From: Opitutales bacterium | Lineage (GTDB): Bacteria; Verrucomicrobiota; Verrucomicrobiia; Opitutales; JABSRG01 | Assembly: GCA_013215165.1 (NCBI GenBank) | Contig: JABSRG010000005.1 | Location: 18,110 to 82,109, forward strand | Reading direction: 5' to 3' | DNA: 64,000 bases | In this document: one piece after another, positions 1 through 8,520 of the stretch | How positions within the stretch are numbered: the first letter of the stretch is position 1 | How the letters are laid out: each line of letters begins with the position of its first letter | Program-made: the position numbers and the translations under genes | Notes under the pieces: generated by a model | Seen by the model: the letters and a program-made list of their open reading frames with translations, nothing else | Databases searched by the model: none | What the model was told of the DNA's origin: nothing

Positions 1-126
1 ACCAGCCTGACCAAAATCGATTACTCAGGACGCACGGATCGTCTGATTGCCCCTTTAATCGCAGACTACCACGAAATCGAAGAGCATCAGCGTAAGGATA
101 CAGACATCTTGCATAGAATACTTTGA
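1..126 (+). CDS. C-terminal end of an unrecognised protein (5' partial)
   Basis: The first frame is open from base 1 to a TGA at 124-126 and encodes 41 residues. Codon choice looks like real coding sequence, and the peptide is charged and helical (it contains RLIAPLIADYHEIEEHQRK). The gene would begin left of the window, so its identity cannot be judged. Its last 40 bases overlap the minus-strand transposase remnant, whose own extreme C-terminus is not convincing. It may be a chance open frame. Confidence 0.35.
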   Translation, partial: TSLTKIDYSGRTDRLIAPLIADYHEIEEHQRKDTDILHRIL

Positions 127-563
127 GGCTGATTATAGCGGTGGCTATGAGTGGATTGGCCCTGGGTTGATCGCAGCCAGCGGATAAGCTTCAGACATAA
201 TTGAGACCGATCAGAGGCGTTATTAAACAGGAGACTCGAGAACGCCCGTCCATGCTTTTGACAGCTTGCCCGCGCCGCCTCGTTAAGTTTGCGGCGGCGT
301 TGGGTTTCTTTCACATCTTCTAACCCAATGGTTGCCTCCAGCAGAACCGTAAGATTATGCACCAGACAGATAAACTGCGCTTGCACCGATTTAGAGGTTT
401 GCTAGCTCGCCCATGCCTTTGTCTCTTCTAGGCTATTTTTGAAAACATAGGCACAAAGCGCTTAGTGCTTATCGGGCTCGTTGGAGCAATCTATTAGTGC
501 AACGCATTTTCTGATCTGTAGGTTGAGAGCAGTTGGCGTTTTCTCTTTAGATGGAGTATTCCA
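87..563 (-). pseudogene. Decayed DDE (IS4-like) transposase, C-terminal part
   Basis: Read on the minus strand, one frame gives a continuous transposase-like C-terminus: a lysine- and threonine-rich strand (KEKTPTALNLQIRKCVALID), then AYVFKNSLEETKAWAS, then SVQAQFICLVHNLTVLLE. This matches the conserved end of IS4-type transposases, in which helices carrying EEKKAWA and MQAQFMCL-like strings are typical. The frame is broken by TAA at 464-462 and TAG at 404-402, and its upstream end runs into stops near 565, so the N-terminal half including most catalytic residues is missing. The family is inferred from motif memory; decay is seen directly. Confidence 0.5.
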
Positions 564-876
564 TCATTACCGCTTTCTATAACGCGTTTGAGTTCACTCA
601 GGCATTCATCGATTCTATCGATGCCACAATACTGGGTGAGCGAAGCGCAATAGAGTCGGCGATGGTCTTTCATTCAAGGACAAAATCTGGGTTTTAGAAC
701 TCGGTTGAGCCACACGAATTCAATGTTCAATATTCAGCTATCAAAGCTTCGAATTATATATAATAGGCTCCGCATTTCCAGACCCCCGCCATAAGGCCCA
801 ATATCGGCTTTGGGGATTCTGGATTTCCTGAGCCTTGTCATAAGCCGAAAATTAGGGCTGAACTCTTCCATCATTC

Positions 877-2496
877 ATGGACGCACTCCTCATCGCCGTA
901 GCTTTTGTTTTTGGACTCATTGCTCAACAGCTTAAATTGCCCCCGCTGGTCGGGTTTTTAGTGTCGGGCTTTGTGCTGCAGGCTATGGGCAAAGAAGGCG
1001 GACCAGCGCTACAAACCATGGCCGATTTGGGCGTTACACTCCTGCTCTTTTGCATCGGCGTGAAGCTCAAACTGCGCTCACTGGCCCGCCCAGAGATTTG
1101 GGCAGGTACCACCATGCACACCGGAGGTGTGATGCTTGCATGCATACCAGTTCTTTTGATCATCGCCGTTGGCGTGCTTGGAATCGAATGGTTCGACATC
1201 AAAGTCGCCGCGTTGATCGCCTTTGGCCTGAGCTTTTCGAGCACGGTCTTTGCAGTGAAGAGTCTTAGCGAAAATGGCGATATGGCGTCCATTCACGGAC
1301 GTACGGCCATTGGCGTGCTGATCATGCAGGATATTCTGGCTGTCCTTTTCCTGACCTTCAGCACGGGAAAAATACCTGATCTCTGGGCCATTCCCCTACT
1401 CATCGCTTTGTTAGGTGGACGCTCCTTGCTCCAGCTCCTTATCGGGCGATCAGGTCACGGAGAAATGATCGCCCTTTGTGGTTTATTTCTTGCCCTAGTG
1501 GTGGGTGCTTCGGGGTTTGACTCCGTGGGATTAAAGGGAGACCTCGGGGCCTTATTTGTGGGCATCCTCGTCGGTGCCCATCCGAAAGCAGCCGAGTTGA
1601 ACAAATCGCTGCTCAGCATCACTGACCTGCTGCTTGTTGCCTTCTTCCTACAGATTGGACTGCAGGGGAGCCTAAGCCTGCAAGCGGTGCTTTGGGCGCT
1701 CCTCTTCATGCTGCTGCTTCCCCTGAAGAGTATTGGCTTCTTCCTCATCTTTACTCGATTTCATCTGCGCGCGCGCACCGGATGGCTCAGCGCTCTGAGT
1801 TTGTCGACCTACAGTGAGTTTGGGCTCATCGTTCTTTCTTTGGCAGTCGCCAAAGGCTGGCTAGGCAGCGAATGGCTGGTTTCCATGGCCCTCGCCCTTT
1901 CCCTGAGTATTCTTTCCGCAGCACCCCTGACTCGCAAAGCGGACGCACTATACGAACGTATTGCCGGAAGACTGAAACGCTTTGAGACGAGTAAAGACCA
2001 CCCGGATGACTTACCTATCGAAATCGGTGATCGCCGCATCGCCATCTTTGGTATGGGCCGCGTTGGCGTCGCAGCCTACACATACCTGGACGAGCGATTT
2101 CCCGGAAAGATCGTAGGATTCGACATGGACGATTACACTGTCGAACAACACCAAAAAGAAGGGCGCGCCGTTCTTCTAGCCGACGCCACCGACACCGACT
2201 TTTGGGCCAAAGTCAGCTTCCGCGAACGCCTCGACCTAGCCATCCTCGCCCTACCCAACCACAGCGCCAACGTCGTGGCGGCCGAAACACTCAAGCGCAA
2301 TGCCTTTCCTGGCGTCGTGACAGCGATCGGCAAGTTTGACGACGAAGTCGAAGAACTCAGCGCCCTCGGCACGGCCACCGCATTTAATCTCTATACCGAA
2401 GCCGGAAACGGCTTCGCCGGCCACGTCTACGACGTTTTTGCGAAGGAACGGCCCGAGTTAGTAGAAAAGTGGGCAGACACTAACAGAAAAGCATAG
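877..2496 (+). CDS. CPA2-family monovalent cation:proton antiporter with RCK domain
   Basis: A 539-residue inner-membrane antiporter of the KefB/YbaL type, expected to exchange K+ or Na+ for protons. Residues 1 to about 360 form a series of hydrophobic helices typical of the Na_H_Exchanger fold, with an early LPPLVGFLVSG helix. A soluble TrkA-N/RCK domain follows at about 386-510; its Rossmann loop reads GMGRVG and an acidic residue follows in GFDMDD, as expected for NAD(H) or nucleotide gating. The protein is shorter than E. coli KefB (about 600 aa) because there is no extended C-terminal tail. An AT-rich TATAAT at 759-764, about 110 bases upstream, could be a -10 element, but no good -35 is visible. 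The gene stands alone, co-directional with psd. Ion specificity cannot be told. Confidence 0.85.
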   Translation: MDALLIAVAFVFGLIAQQLKLPPLVGFLVSGFVLQAMGKEGGPALQTMADLGVTLLLFCIGVKLKLRSLARPEIWAGTTMHTGGVMLACIPVLLIIAVGVLGIEWFDIKVAALIAFGLSFSSTVFAVKSLSENGDMASIHGRTAIGVLIMQDILAVLFLTFSTGKIPDLWAIPLLIALLGGRSLLQLLIGRSGHGEMIALCGLFLALVVGASGFDSVGLKGDLGALFVGILVGAHPKAAELNKSLLSITDLLLVAFFLQIGLQGSLSLQAVLWALLFMLLLPLKSIGFFLIFTRFHLRARTGWLSALSLSTYSEFGLIVLSLAVAKGWLGSEWLVSMALALSLSILSAAPLTRKADALYERIAGRLKRFETSKDHPDDLPIEIGDRRIAIFGMGRVGVAAYTYLDERFPGKIVGFDMDDYTVEQHQKEGRAVLLADATDTDFWAKVSFRERLDLAILALPNHSANVVAAETLKRNAFPGVVTAIGKFDDEVEELSALGTATAFNLYTEAGNGFAGHVYDVFAKERPELVEKWADTNRKA

Positions 2497-2600
2497 ACCC
2501 AAAAAAACACGCACTACTCCACACGCATTTGTCTCCAATTTGAGTTAGACGATTCAGGAGACTCGGGGTTTATCTTACGGTGGGAAAGTCATCCCTATTC

Positions 2601-3491
2601 ATGGACGCGATTAAATTTTATAACCGGTATACCGGGGAGATAGAGGTCGAACAAATCTACGGCGAGCGTTCTTTGCGGTGGGCGCATGAGACGGGGTTGG
2701 GCCGACTCGCATTGAAAGCCTTTTTGACGAAGCCTTGGCTTTCAGCGCTTTATGGGAAGCGGATGAATCGTGCCCAGTCGCGCGACATGATTGCGCCCAT
2801 GATCGAGGAGTATGGATTGGATGTGTCGGAGTTTCGCGATGATCCTTCCGATTTCGAACACTTCAACGCGTTCTTCTATCGCAAGCTCAAGCCGGAGGCA
2901 CGACCGATTGACGACGCGGCGGACAGCGTTGTGTTTCCTGCGGATGGGCGGCACTTCCTCATTCCTGAGCTTAACAACGGCGCGAATTTTTTCCTGAAGG
3001 GGAAACGATTTGATATCGATTCCCTATTTGACGACTCGGAGTTGGCAAACCGGTTCCGAGGGGGCAGCCTCGTCATCTCACGCCTCTGCCCAGTCGACTA
3101 TCACCGCTTTCATTTCCCGGTTTCGGGCATATATCAGTCTCTGAGCACGCTCCCTGGACCGCTGTATTCGGTAAATCCCATCGCGCTATTTATGAAGCCT
3201 GACAGCTTGTGGACGAATCATCGACATGTCTCTCTGGTAACGGGTAAAGATGGTCTGGATGTGGGGGTCGTAGAGATCGGAGCGACGCTCGTAGGCGGCA
3301 TACACCCAACGGCCCGAACGGGAGCTGTAGAGAAGGGTGACGAGAAAGGATATTTCTCCTTTGGCGGGAGCTGCGTAGTCACCGTCTGGCCACGCGATCG
3401 AATCCACTTTGCTGACGACCTGATCAAGCAATCATCCCAAGGCGTTGAACTTTACGCAAAGATGGGAGATAAGCTGGGGATGATAAGTTGA
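2601..3491 (+). CDS. psd: Phosphatidylserine decarboxylase
   Basis: Converts phosphatidylserine to phosphatidylethanolamine at the inner membrane, using a pyruvoyl group made by self-cleavage. The 296-residue protein has the family's conserved FPADGR segment, the CPVDYHRFHFPVSG strand carrying the catalytic histidines, VGGIHPTARTG, and the C-terminal processing site FGGS (serine about residue 257). I chose the ATG at 2601, which gives MDAIKFYNRYTGE, the usual family start. A GTG at 2580 would add seven residues, but the only strong AGGAG lies too far upstream of it. The gene converges with pssA, which makes its substrate, so both PE-forming enzymes lie within 2 kb. The processing motif is FGGS rather than the classical LGST, as in the Psd subgroup of chlamydiae and relatives. 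Confidence 0.93.
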   Translation: MDAIKFYNRYTGEIEVEQIYGERSLRWAHETGLGRLALKAFLTKPWLSALYGKRMNRAQSRDMIAPMIEEYGLDVSEFRDDPSDFEHFNAFFYRKLKPEARPIDDAADSVVFPADGRHFLIPELNNGANFFLKGKRFDIDSLFDDSELANRFRGGSLVISRLCPVDYHRFHFPVSGIYQSLSTLPGPLYSVNPIALFMKPDSLWTNHRHVSLVTGKDGLDVGVVEIGATLVGGIHPTARTGAVEKGDEKGYFSFGGSCVVTVWPRDRIHFADDLIKQSSQGVELYAKMGDKLGMIS

Positions 3492-3529
3492 TATACACCC
3501 CAGCTGGGCTGGACAGACTCAGTCAGTGT

Positions 3530-4267
3530 TTATGAGCTCGGTCGTTTTGGCAAAACGACCCTACCTTTGGTCGGACTGCCTAGACTCAACAGGATGAAAT
3601 AGGTAATAAAGAGAGCCACACTGCCAGATATTGAGATGAATGGCGCCGCGATGACAAAGGGGCCGACTTCCCAAACCGGACGACGTCGCCCGAGGTAGTG
3701 CTTGGGTAAGTCTGCGAAGGGAAAATTCGAAATCATCAATCCGGCAGCGGCCAAAAGGATCACCGGCGCAATCGTTTGAATAGCCGGGAAACGAAGAGCC
3801 AGCTGCATGAGAGAGACGGCAAATAATGCCGCCATCGGTGAACATAGGCCACGAAAATACATATGAGCTTGCGCTGGATCAGAGTCTTCCTGGTCGACCT
3901 GAAAACGCGCCAGACGCACGATTACTGCAAGCAGCCAAATAACACCCAAAATATAAGATATGGATCCCCACTCCGGGGAAAGCACCCGCTCGAGAAACAC
4001 GATGATCGCGACCCCCACCGCCAGGCCGAAGGTCGTTGCGTCGCACAGGTTATCGAGCTGAGCCCCCATACTGCTTTGTACCCGAAGCAGCCGTGCGACA
4101 GAACCGTCGATGGTGTCGAAAAACACAGCCGCGGTGACGAGCCAAAACACCCATTGGAATTTCTGCTCAAAACTAGAGGTGCCCCAATGCCCCATGAGCA
4201 CCAAGATCGAGGCCATACCCGCGACCGCACTGCTAAGCGTCAGGAGATTGGGGAGGAAGCGCTTCAC
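3530..4267 (-). CDS. pssA: CDP-diacylglycerol-serine O-phosphatidyltransferase
   Basis: Makes phosphatidylserine from CDP-diacylglycerol and serine in the inner membrane. The 245-residue protein has six or so membrane helices and a complete CDP-alcohol phosphatidyltransferase motif at residues 51-80: D-x2-DG-x2-AR-x8-G-x3-D-x3-D, read from DTIDGSVARLLRVQSSMG and the following DNLCD. It is the last gene of a minus-strand run cdsA - desaturase - pssA. It begins with GTG and overlaps the desaturase end by 35 bases, which suggests translational coupling. Substrate is inferred as serine from the neighbouring psd; the motif alone would also fit other CDP-alcohol transferases. The coding end contains a perfect 9-bp inverted repeat (3540-3560). 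Confidence 0.88.
   Translation of the reverse strand: MKRFLPNLLTLSSAVAGMASILVLMGHWGTSSFEQKFQWVFWLVTAAVFFDTIDGSVARLLRVQSSMGAQLDNLCDATTFGLAVGVAIIVFLERVLSPEWGSISYILGVIWLLAVIVRLARFQVDQEDSDPAQAHMYFRGLCSPMAALFAVSLMQLALRFPAIQTIAPVILLAAAGLMISNFPFADLPKHYLGRRRPVWEVGPFVIAAPFISISGSVALFITYFILLSLGSPTKGRVVLPKRPSS
3540..3560. terminator. Hairpin between convergent psd and pssA
   Basis: GGTCGTTTT, a GGC loop, then AAAACGACC form a perfect 9-bp stem inside the last codons of pssA, 49 bases after the psd stop. There is no clean U-tract on either side, so it is at best a weak bidirectional terminator or an mRNA 3'-end stabiliser. Confidence 0.35.
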
Positions 4268-5267
4268 GCGTCAGCTTCACTTTCTTGCCTTTGACCTCAT
4301 CCCAAAACAAATGGGTGAAGGAATTGCGTAAATCGTCGAAGCTCAGCGGCTGGACACGAGCGAGTTCAGGAACCAGATTTCGGGCCAGGTCTAACTTATA
4401 GTTGGGGATTTGCATGTTGAGATGATGCACGTGATGCAGCCCAATATGCGCTGTAAAATAGCTCAATGGAAATGGGAGCTTCAGGTAGCTCGAACCATCG
4501 GTTCCGACTTTGTAAAAGTCCCACTCATCCTCCCAGGCAAAATAAGAGTCCTCAAAGTTATGCTGGATCCAAAACAAGAGACTACCGAAGCCACCGGCGA
4601 GGAGATAGGCGGGCACCAACACGAATGCATATTTCTGCCAGCCCAGCATCAAGAATAGGGATATATGCACCACAATCGCTCCGATGTGTGTCACCCAAAT
4701 ACCTCGCCTGAGCTTCGCGGCATTCTTCGCATCTTCTAAGTAAGCCTGTCGAAACATAAAAAATTCGTTCACCGATTTCCGCGCCACCAGGAGGCTCCAA
4801 GCTCCCGCAAAAAAGACTCCCATCGATGAGACTTTAGCGTTCCAGTCATCAGCCTTCTCGGGCTCATTTTTTAGCTCATCGACGGTGGGCGGACTGTTCA
4901 TCATATCTACACCTCGGCTGGATAGATTACCCTGATTCAAATGATGCCAACGATGCTCACTTCGCCAAAGTTCATAAGGTACCGTGGTAAACCAGGCCAA
5001 GACCTGGCCAGCGATATCATTGGACGCCTTACGCTGGTAGAGGCTGAGGTGACCACAATCGTGTTGCAGCACAAACAACCGAATACCGATCAGAGCCAGG
5101 AGCGGCAGGAAACAAAAGCCAATCAGCCAAACACTGCTCACCACACTCAGCCCATAAATCGTGGCGACGAAAAAGACTAAGGTGCTCACAACCTGCCATG
5201 TAGAAATCGAAGGCGAGGGCTGAACCTGGTCTCGAATGCTGCGGATATTCTCTTTCGCGGAACTCAT
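4233..5267 (-). CDS. Membrane fatty-acid desaturase
   Basis: A 344-residue integral-membrane di-iron desaturase. The three histidine boxes are intact: HDCGH (69-73), HRWHH (105-109) and HHVHH (278-282), with hydrophobic helices at about 23-68 and 180-225. The family inserts double bonds into acyl chains of lipids or acyl-CoA with O2 and an electron donor. It sits between cdsA (11 bases upstream) and pssA (overlapping), so membrane phospholipid is the likely substrate. The adjacent ether-lipid genes make an alkyl-chain substrate conceivable, but the histidine spacing is that of ordinary acyl desaturases. Its presence implies an oxygen-using organism. Confidence 0.88.
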   Translation of the reverse strand: MSSAKENIRSIRDQVQPSPSISTWQVVSTLVFFVATIYGLSVVSSVWLIGFCFLPLLALIGIRLFVLQHDCGHLSLYQRKASNDIAGQVLAWFTTVPYELWRSEHRWHHLNQGNLSSRGVDMMNSPPTVDELKNEPEKADDWNAKVSSMGVFFAGAWSLLVARKSVNEFFMFRQAYLEDAKNAAKLRRGIWVTHIGAIVVHISLFLMLGWQKYAFVLVPAYLLAGGFGSLLFWIQHNFEDSYFAWEDEWDFYKVGTDGSSYLKLPFPLSYFTAHIGLHHVHHLNMQIPNYKLDLARNLVPELARVQPLSFDDLRNSFTHLFWDEVKGKKVKLTREALPPQSPDA

Positions 5268-5278
5268 GATCTACGGAA

Positions 5279-6034
5279 TCAAATCAATCCCGAAACTATC
5301 ATTAGCAAGAAGAGTGCAGGAACTACCAGGGTCAAGCTATCCAAGCGATCCAGCAAGCCACCTTGGCCTGGCAGCAAGCTCCCGAAGTCTTTAATGCCCC
5401 GGCGCCGTTTCACGACTGAATAGGCCAAGTCTCCACAGATCCCCAATACCCCGACTCCGATACCTAGACTGATCGCTAAAAAGGACTCTCTTTGCGTGAC
5501 CAACGGCGCTACACAAAGACTCGTCACAGCGGTTAATAAAATGCCTCCCATAGCACCTTCGATTGTTTTAGACGGACTGATTCTTGGCGCCAATGCACGT
5601 CTACCTAACGCTCTCCCTACACAATATTGATAGATATCGTTAAGCTGAGTAAGCAGGATCGCAAGGCACAAAAGAGCGCGTTCAAACGTTTCCCCTCGAA
5701 ACAAAATAATACACACCGGTGCGAAGGCAGAAGCCACGATCAGGGACAACGCAGCCGAACCCATCAAGCTGCTGTCGTTCGGTCGAGTTTTCCAGATTTC
5801 GAGGATGCTGATGACGAGCAATACGGCAAAGATGAGACACCCCATGCGATCTCTGGAGATGAGGATAAATCCAATCGTAGTATTCACACACCACCAGGAT
5901 TTCAGTCGTTCACCAAAATCATGGACCCATGCTTGCTGAGCATTCTTTATGTGCACAACCCACAAGCCAAAGGTCACCGCCACCAGCACCCCATAGACTC
6001 CCACAACCAGTTTTAATGCTGGCTCAACACCCAT
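5279..6034 (-). CDS. cdsA: Phosphatidate cytidylyltransferase (CDP-diacylglycerol synthase)
   Basis: Makes CDP-diacylglycerol from phosphatidate and CTP, the precursor for pssA and pgsA in this window. The 251-residue membrane protein has about seven helices and the family signature near residues 206-232, read as SVVKRRRGIKDFGSLLPGQG followed by GLLDRLDS. GQGG replaces the textbook GHGG, a variant seen in many bacterial homologues. SPSKTIEGAMGG in the middle is also conserved. It is the first gene of the minus-strand run into the desaturase and pssA, and is divergent from the fatty acyl reductase gene across 158 bases that should hold both promoters. Confidence 0.9.
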   Translation of the reverse strand: MGVEPALKLVVGVYGVLVAVTFGLWVVHIKNAQQAWVHDFGERLKSWWCVNTTIGFILISRDRMGCLIFAVLLVISILEIWKTRPNDSSLMGSAALSLIVASAFAPVCIILFRGETFERALLCLAILLTQLNDIYQYCVGRALGRRALAPRISPSKTIEGAMGGILLTAVTSLCVAPLVTQRESFLAISLGIGVGVLGICGDLAYSVVKRRRGIKDFGSLLPGQGGLLDRLDSLTLVVPALFLLMIVSGLI

Positions 6035-6192
6035 GATCTGAATTCAAAAGTGTCATAGATATCACGCCTCAAAGAACTTCGCTGCAGATCGATACCGTAT
6101 CCATTCAGAATTTTGAAGCCCTATGGTTCTTTTAATGGCAATCCAAAGATTGCTTTCTGGATCGATCCCCCTTTCCGAAAATCTAACAAAAA

Positions 6193-7635
6193 TTGGTTTC
6201 TATAAAACAGTCTCTACACGGCGCAGCTATTTTCCTCACAGGAGTGACTGGATATTTCGGCCGCGCGCTGCTGTATCGCTTATTAAGCGATTTGGGTCCC
6301 AAACGAATTTACGTCCTGGTCCGAAGCTCGGGTAAACGAAGCGCACAGGAACGCTGGGAAGCGGAGATTCTGTCTGACCCCAACTGGCAAAAACTCCTCC
6401 CCAACGGTCTCACGGAGGCACTCAAGAAGAAACTGATTCTAATCGAAGGCGATGTGGCCTGCCCGAAACTGGGAATGTCGCCACAGCAACTTGACCAACT
6501 CGCAAGGAAACTGGACTTCATCATCAATTCCGCCGCGAGTATCAGCTTCGAGCCGCCCTTAGACGAAGTACTCAGCCTCAATATAAATGGCCCGCTGCAT
6601 CTACTCAGGCTAGCTCAACCCGCAGGCTGCCCGTTTCTGCAGGTCTCCACTGCCTTCGTTTGCGGCAATCAAGACGGGATTATTGCTGAGTCCATCGAGA
6701 ATAAATCCACGGCATGGATTCAAGAACGTATCGGCTCGATCGCTCAAATAATCGAAGAAGCTGAGGAGCGCTTTCCAGACCCAACACGTCCAAACCAACG
6801 TCTGGAATGGACGAAAACAGCGGCGGGCACGCTAGCTCGCCAGGAAGGCTGGCCCAACACCTACACCTTTTCAAAATTCCTAGCAGAGCAGCGACTGGTC
6901 TCAGAGCGCGGTGATGTTCCGCTCATTTTATTTCGCCCCACCATAATTAGCTCTGCTTGGCGGTCTCCCTACCCGGGCTGGATCGATGGCATAAAAGGAA
7001 TGGATGCCCTGGTCATCGCCTTCGGCCAAGGACAGTTATCCCAGTTCCCGGCCAACAAAGACTTACCGCTCGATTTAATTCCTGTCGACCTTGCGGCCAA
7101 TGCCTGCCTGACGAGTTTGGTCGCCGGCATGCAGCTTGATGTTTCAGTGTTTCAATACGGCACCTCTCACGCCCATCCCCTCACCTTCTATCGCCTGGCA
7201 GAGCTCACACTTCAGCATTACTTGGCACACCCCAACAGCGACTCGGCAGGGAATGACATCCAGGTGAAACCTCTCAACATTCCAGATTATGACTACAGCA
7301 TCCGGCGTATCAGAAGACTCAACCGGTTGCGGGAACGCATACATCGCGGACTCAAACACCTCTCTGCTATCAAACCCCTAGGCAGATTCAGACGACGCTT
7401 GGCTGCAAACATACGTCTAGACCTGCGCAACATGACCTACATGAAGCTATACTCAAACTTTACCACGACTCATAGAGAATTCTCGACCGGTGCAACAGAC
7501 GCTGCCCGCGCTAGCCTTCCAGAAGACGAGCAGCATGCCTTCTATTCCTCCTATCATTCCATCGACTGGGATACCTACATTCGAGACATACATGTTCCTG
7601 GTTTACGCAGAATCAAAGAGCACACTGCCCAATAG
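6193..7635 (+). CDS. Fatty acyl-CoA reductase, alcohol-forming (FAR/NAD_binding_4)
   Basis: A 480-residue extended SDR of the Male-sterility/FAR family. The nucleotide loop TGVTGYFG is at 16-23, a VSTAFVCG strand follows, and the catalytic tyrosine and lysine lie in NTYTFSKFLAE near 223-227. The strand FRPTIISSAWRSPYPGWIDG, followed closely by DLIPVDLAAN, is diagnostic of FAR proteins, including the animal enzymes. The known reaction is four-electron reduction of acyl-CoA (or acyl-ACP) to a fatty alcohol. The start is a TTG with no clear Shine-Dalgarno, but no ATG precedes the Rossmann loop. It opens a plus-strand run with a methyltransferase and a PlsC-SDR fusion, and faces an alkyl-DHAP synthase, so its alcohol is inferred to supply the ether chain. 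Wax-ester synthesis is the alternative, but no wax synthase is seen. Confidence 0.85.
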   Translation: MVSIKQSLHGAAIFLTGVTGYFGRALLYRLLSDLGPKRIYVLVRSSGKRSAQERWEAEILSDPNWQKLLPNGLTEALKKKLILIEGDVACPKLGMSPQQLDQLARKLDFIINSAASISFEPPLDEVLSLNINGPLHLLRLAQPAGCPFLQVSTAFVCGNQDGIIAESIENKSTAWIQERIGSIAQIIEEAEERFPDPTRPNQRLEWTKTAAGTLARQEGWPNTYTFSKFLAEQRLVSERGDVPLILFRPTIISSAWRSPYPGWIDGIKGMDALVIAFGQGQLSQFPANKDLPLDLIPVDLAANACLTSLVAGMQLDVSVFQYGTSHAHPLTFYRLAELTLQHYLAHPNSDSAGNDIQVKPLNIPDYDYSIRRIRRLNRLRERIHRGLKHLSAIKPLGRFRRRLAANIRLDLRNMTYMKLYSNFTTTHREFSTGATDAARASLPEDEQHAFYSSYHSIDWDTYIRDIHVPGLRRIKEHTAQ

Positions 7636-7686
7636 CCAACCCTTTCCTATTAACCCATTGCCATAGATCCCCCACCGTCCAATCCG

Positions 7687-8508
7687 TTGACTATCGAAAA
7701 GCTATACGACTCGACCATAGCGGAGCACTATGGGGCTGTCACCGCCACTGCACTAGAGCCGATGCACGACCTGTGTCTACAGCAGATCGCCAATTTTCTT
7801 CCCGCGGATCGGAGCTATCGGATCGTTGAGTCTTCGGTCGGCACCGGCGAGTTCTTGGCAAAATTTATTCATTACATCGAAGATCAAAACTCTGGAACAG
7901 ATTTGGATATCATTGGCTTCGACGTGTCGCGAGCGATGCTCGACCAGGCCAAGCAAAAGGTAGCGTTCAATGGACATGTGCTCCCTTTCCAAAGAGCAGT
8001 CGAAATCCTCGACACACAGACAGTCGACTTGATATGCGCTCATTATGTATTGAGCTATGTCCCCCTCAAAGAACTCACACGTACCGCTTCTAGACTTCTC
8101 AAAAAAGGAGGGCTCATCTCTATCGCATCGACTTTATTCGACCCATCTTATCCGGCTATGAAACGGTTGCATTCCAATCCAATAGCGACGCTCATTGGGG
8201 CAAAAAAAACACCCATGCGCGATCTCGTGAATATACCGGGTGATCGAACTCTACTGGAAAACGAGCTGCACGACTTAGGATTTGAGGTCTTGAAATCGGA
8301 AGAAATACCGAAGGACTACAGCTTCGCTTCCCTGAAGGATTACCTAGTTTGGGCTTATTACGGGGGCTGGGCAACGCACGCCATCGATGCCCTCGGGGTG
8401 CGACCAAATATGCTTTCTAGATGGATCCACTTTATCTGTAACCGGCTCTATTTCCCAATTGAAGAGTCTCAGACACATCTGTGTTTGTTAGCGCGCAAAG
8501 TGGCATAG
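7687..8508 (+). CDS. Class I SAM-dependent methyltransferase
   Basis: A 273-residue protein with a Rossmann-like SAM fold: motif I reads VESSVGTGEF near 57-66, the acidic end of strand 2 is IIGFDVSRAML, and motif IV is DLICAHYVLSYV, followed by LLKKGGLISIAS. The C-terminal third is outside the core fold and may bind the substrate. It starts at TTG 51 bases after the acyl reductase and ends 12 bases before the PlsC-SDR gene, so it belongs to that transcription unit. The substrate is unknown: a lipid headgroup amine or a lipid chain would suit the context, but nothing in the sequence proves it. Confidence 0.72.
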   Translation: MTIEKLYDSTIAEHYGAVTATALEPMHDLCLQQIANFLPADRSYRIVESSVGTGEFLAKFIHYIEDQNSGTDLDIIGFDVSRAMLDQAKQKVAFNGHVLPFQRAVEILDTQTVDLICAHYVLSYVPLKELTRTASRLLKKGGLISIASTLFDPSYPAMKRLHSNPIATLIGAKKTPMRDLVNIPGDRTLLENELHDLGFEVLKSEEIPKDYSFASLKDYLVWAYYGGWATHAIDALGVRPNMLSRWIHFICNRLYFPIEESQTHLCLLARKVA

Positions 8509-8520
8509 CTTAAGTCCGCA

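Noticed and set aside
494..673. 59-codon minus-strand frame starting MKDHRRLYCAS
   Set aside because: It overlaps the transposase remnant in another frame and has no recognisable family or ribosome-binding site.
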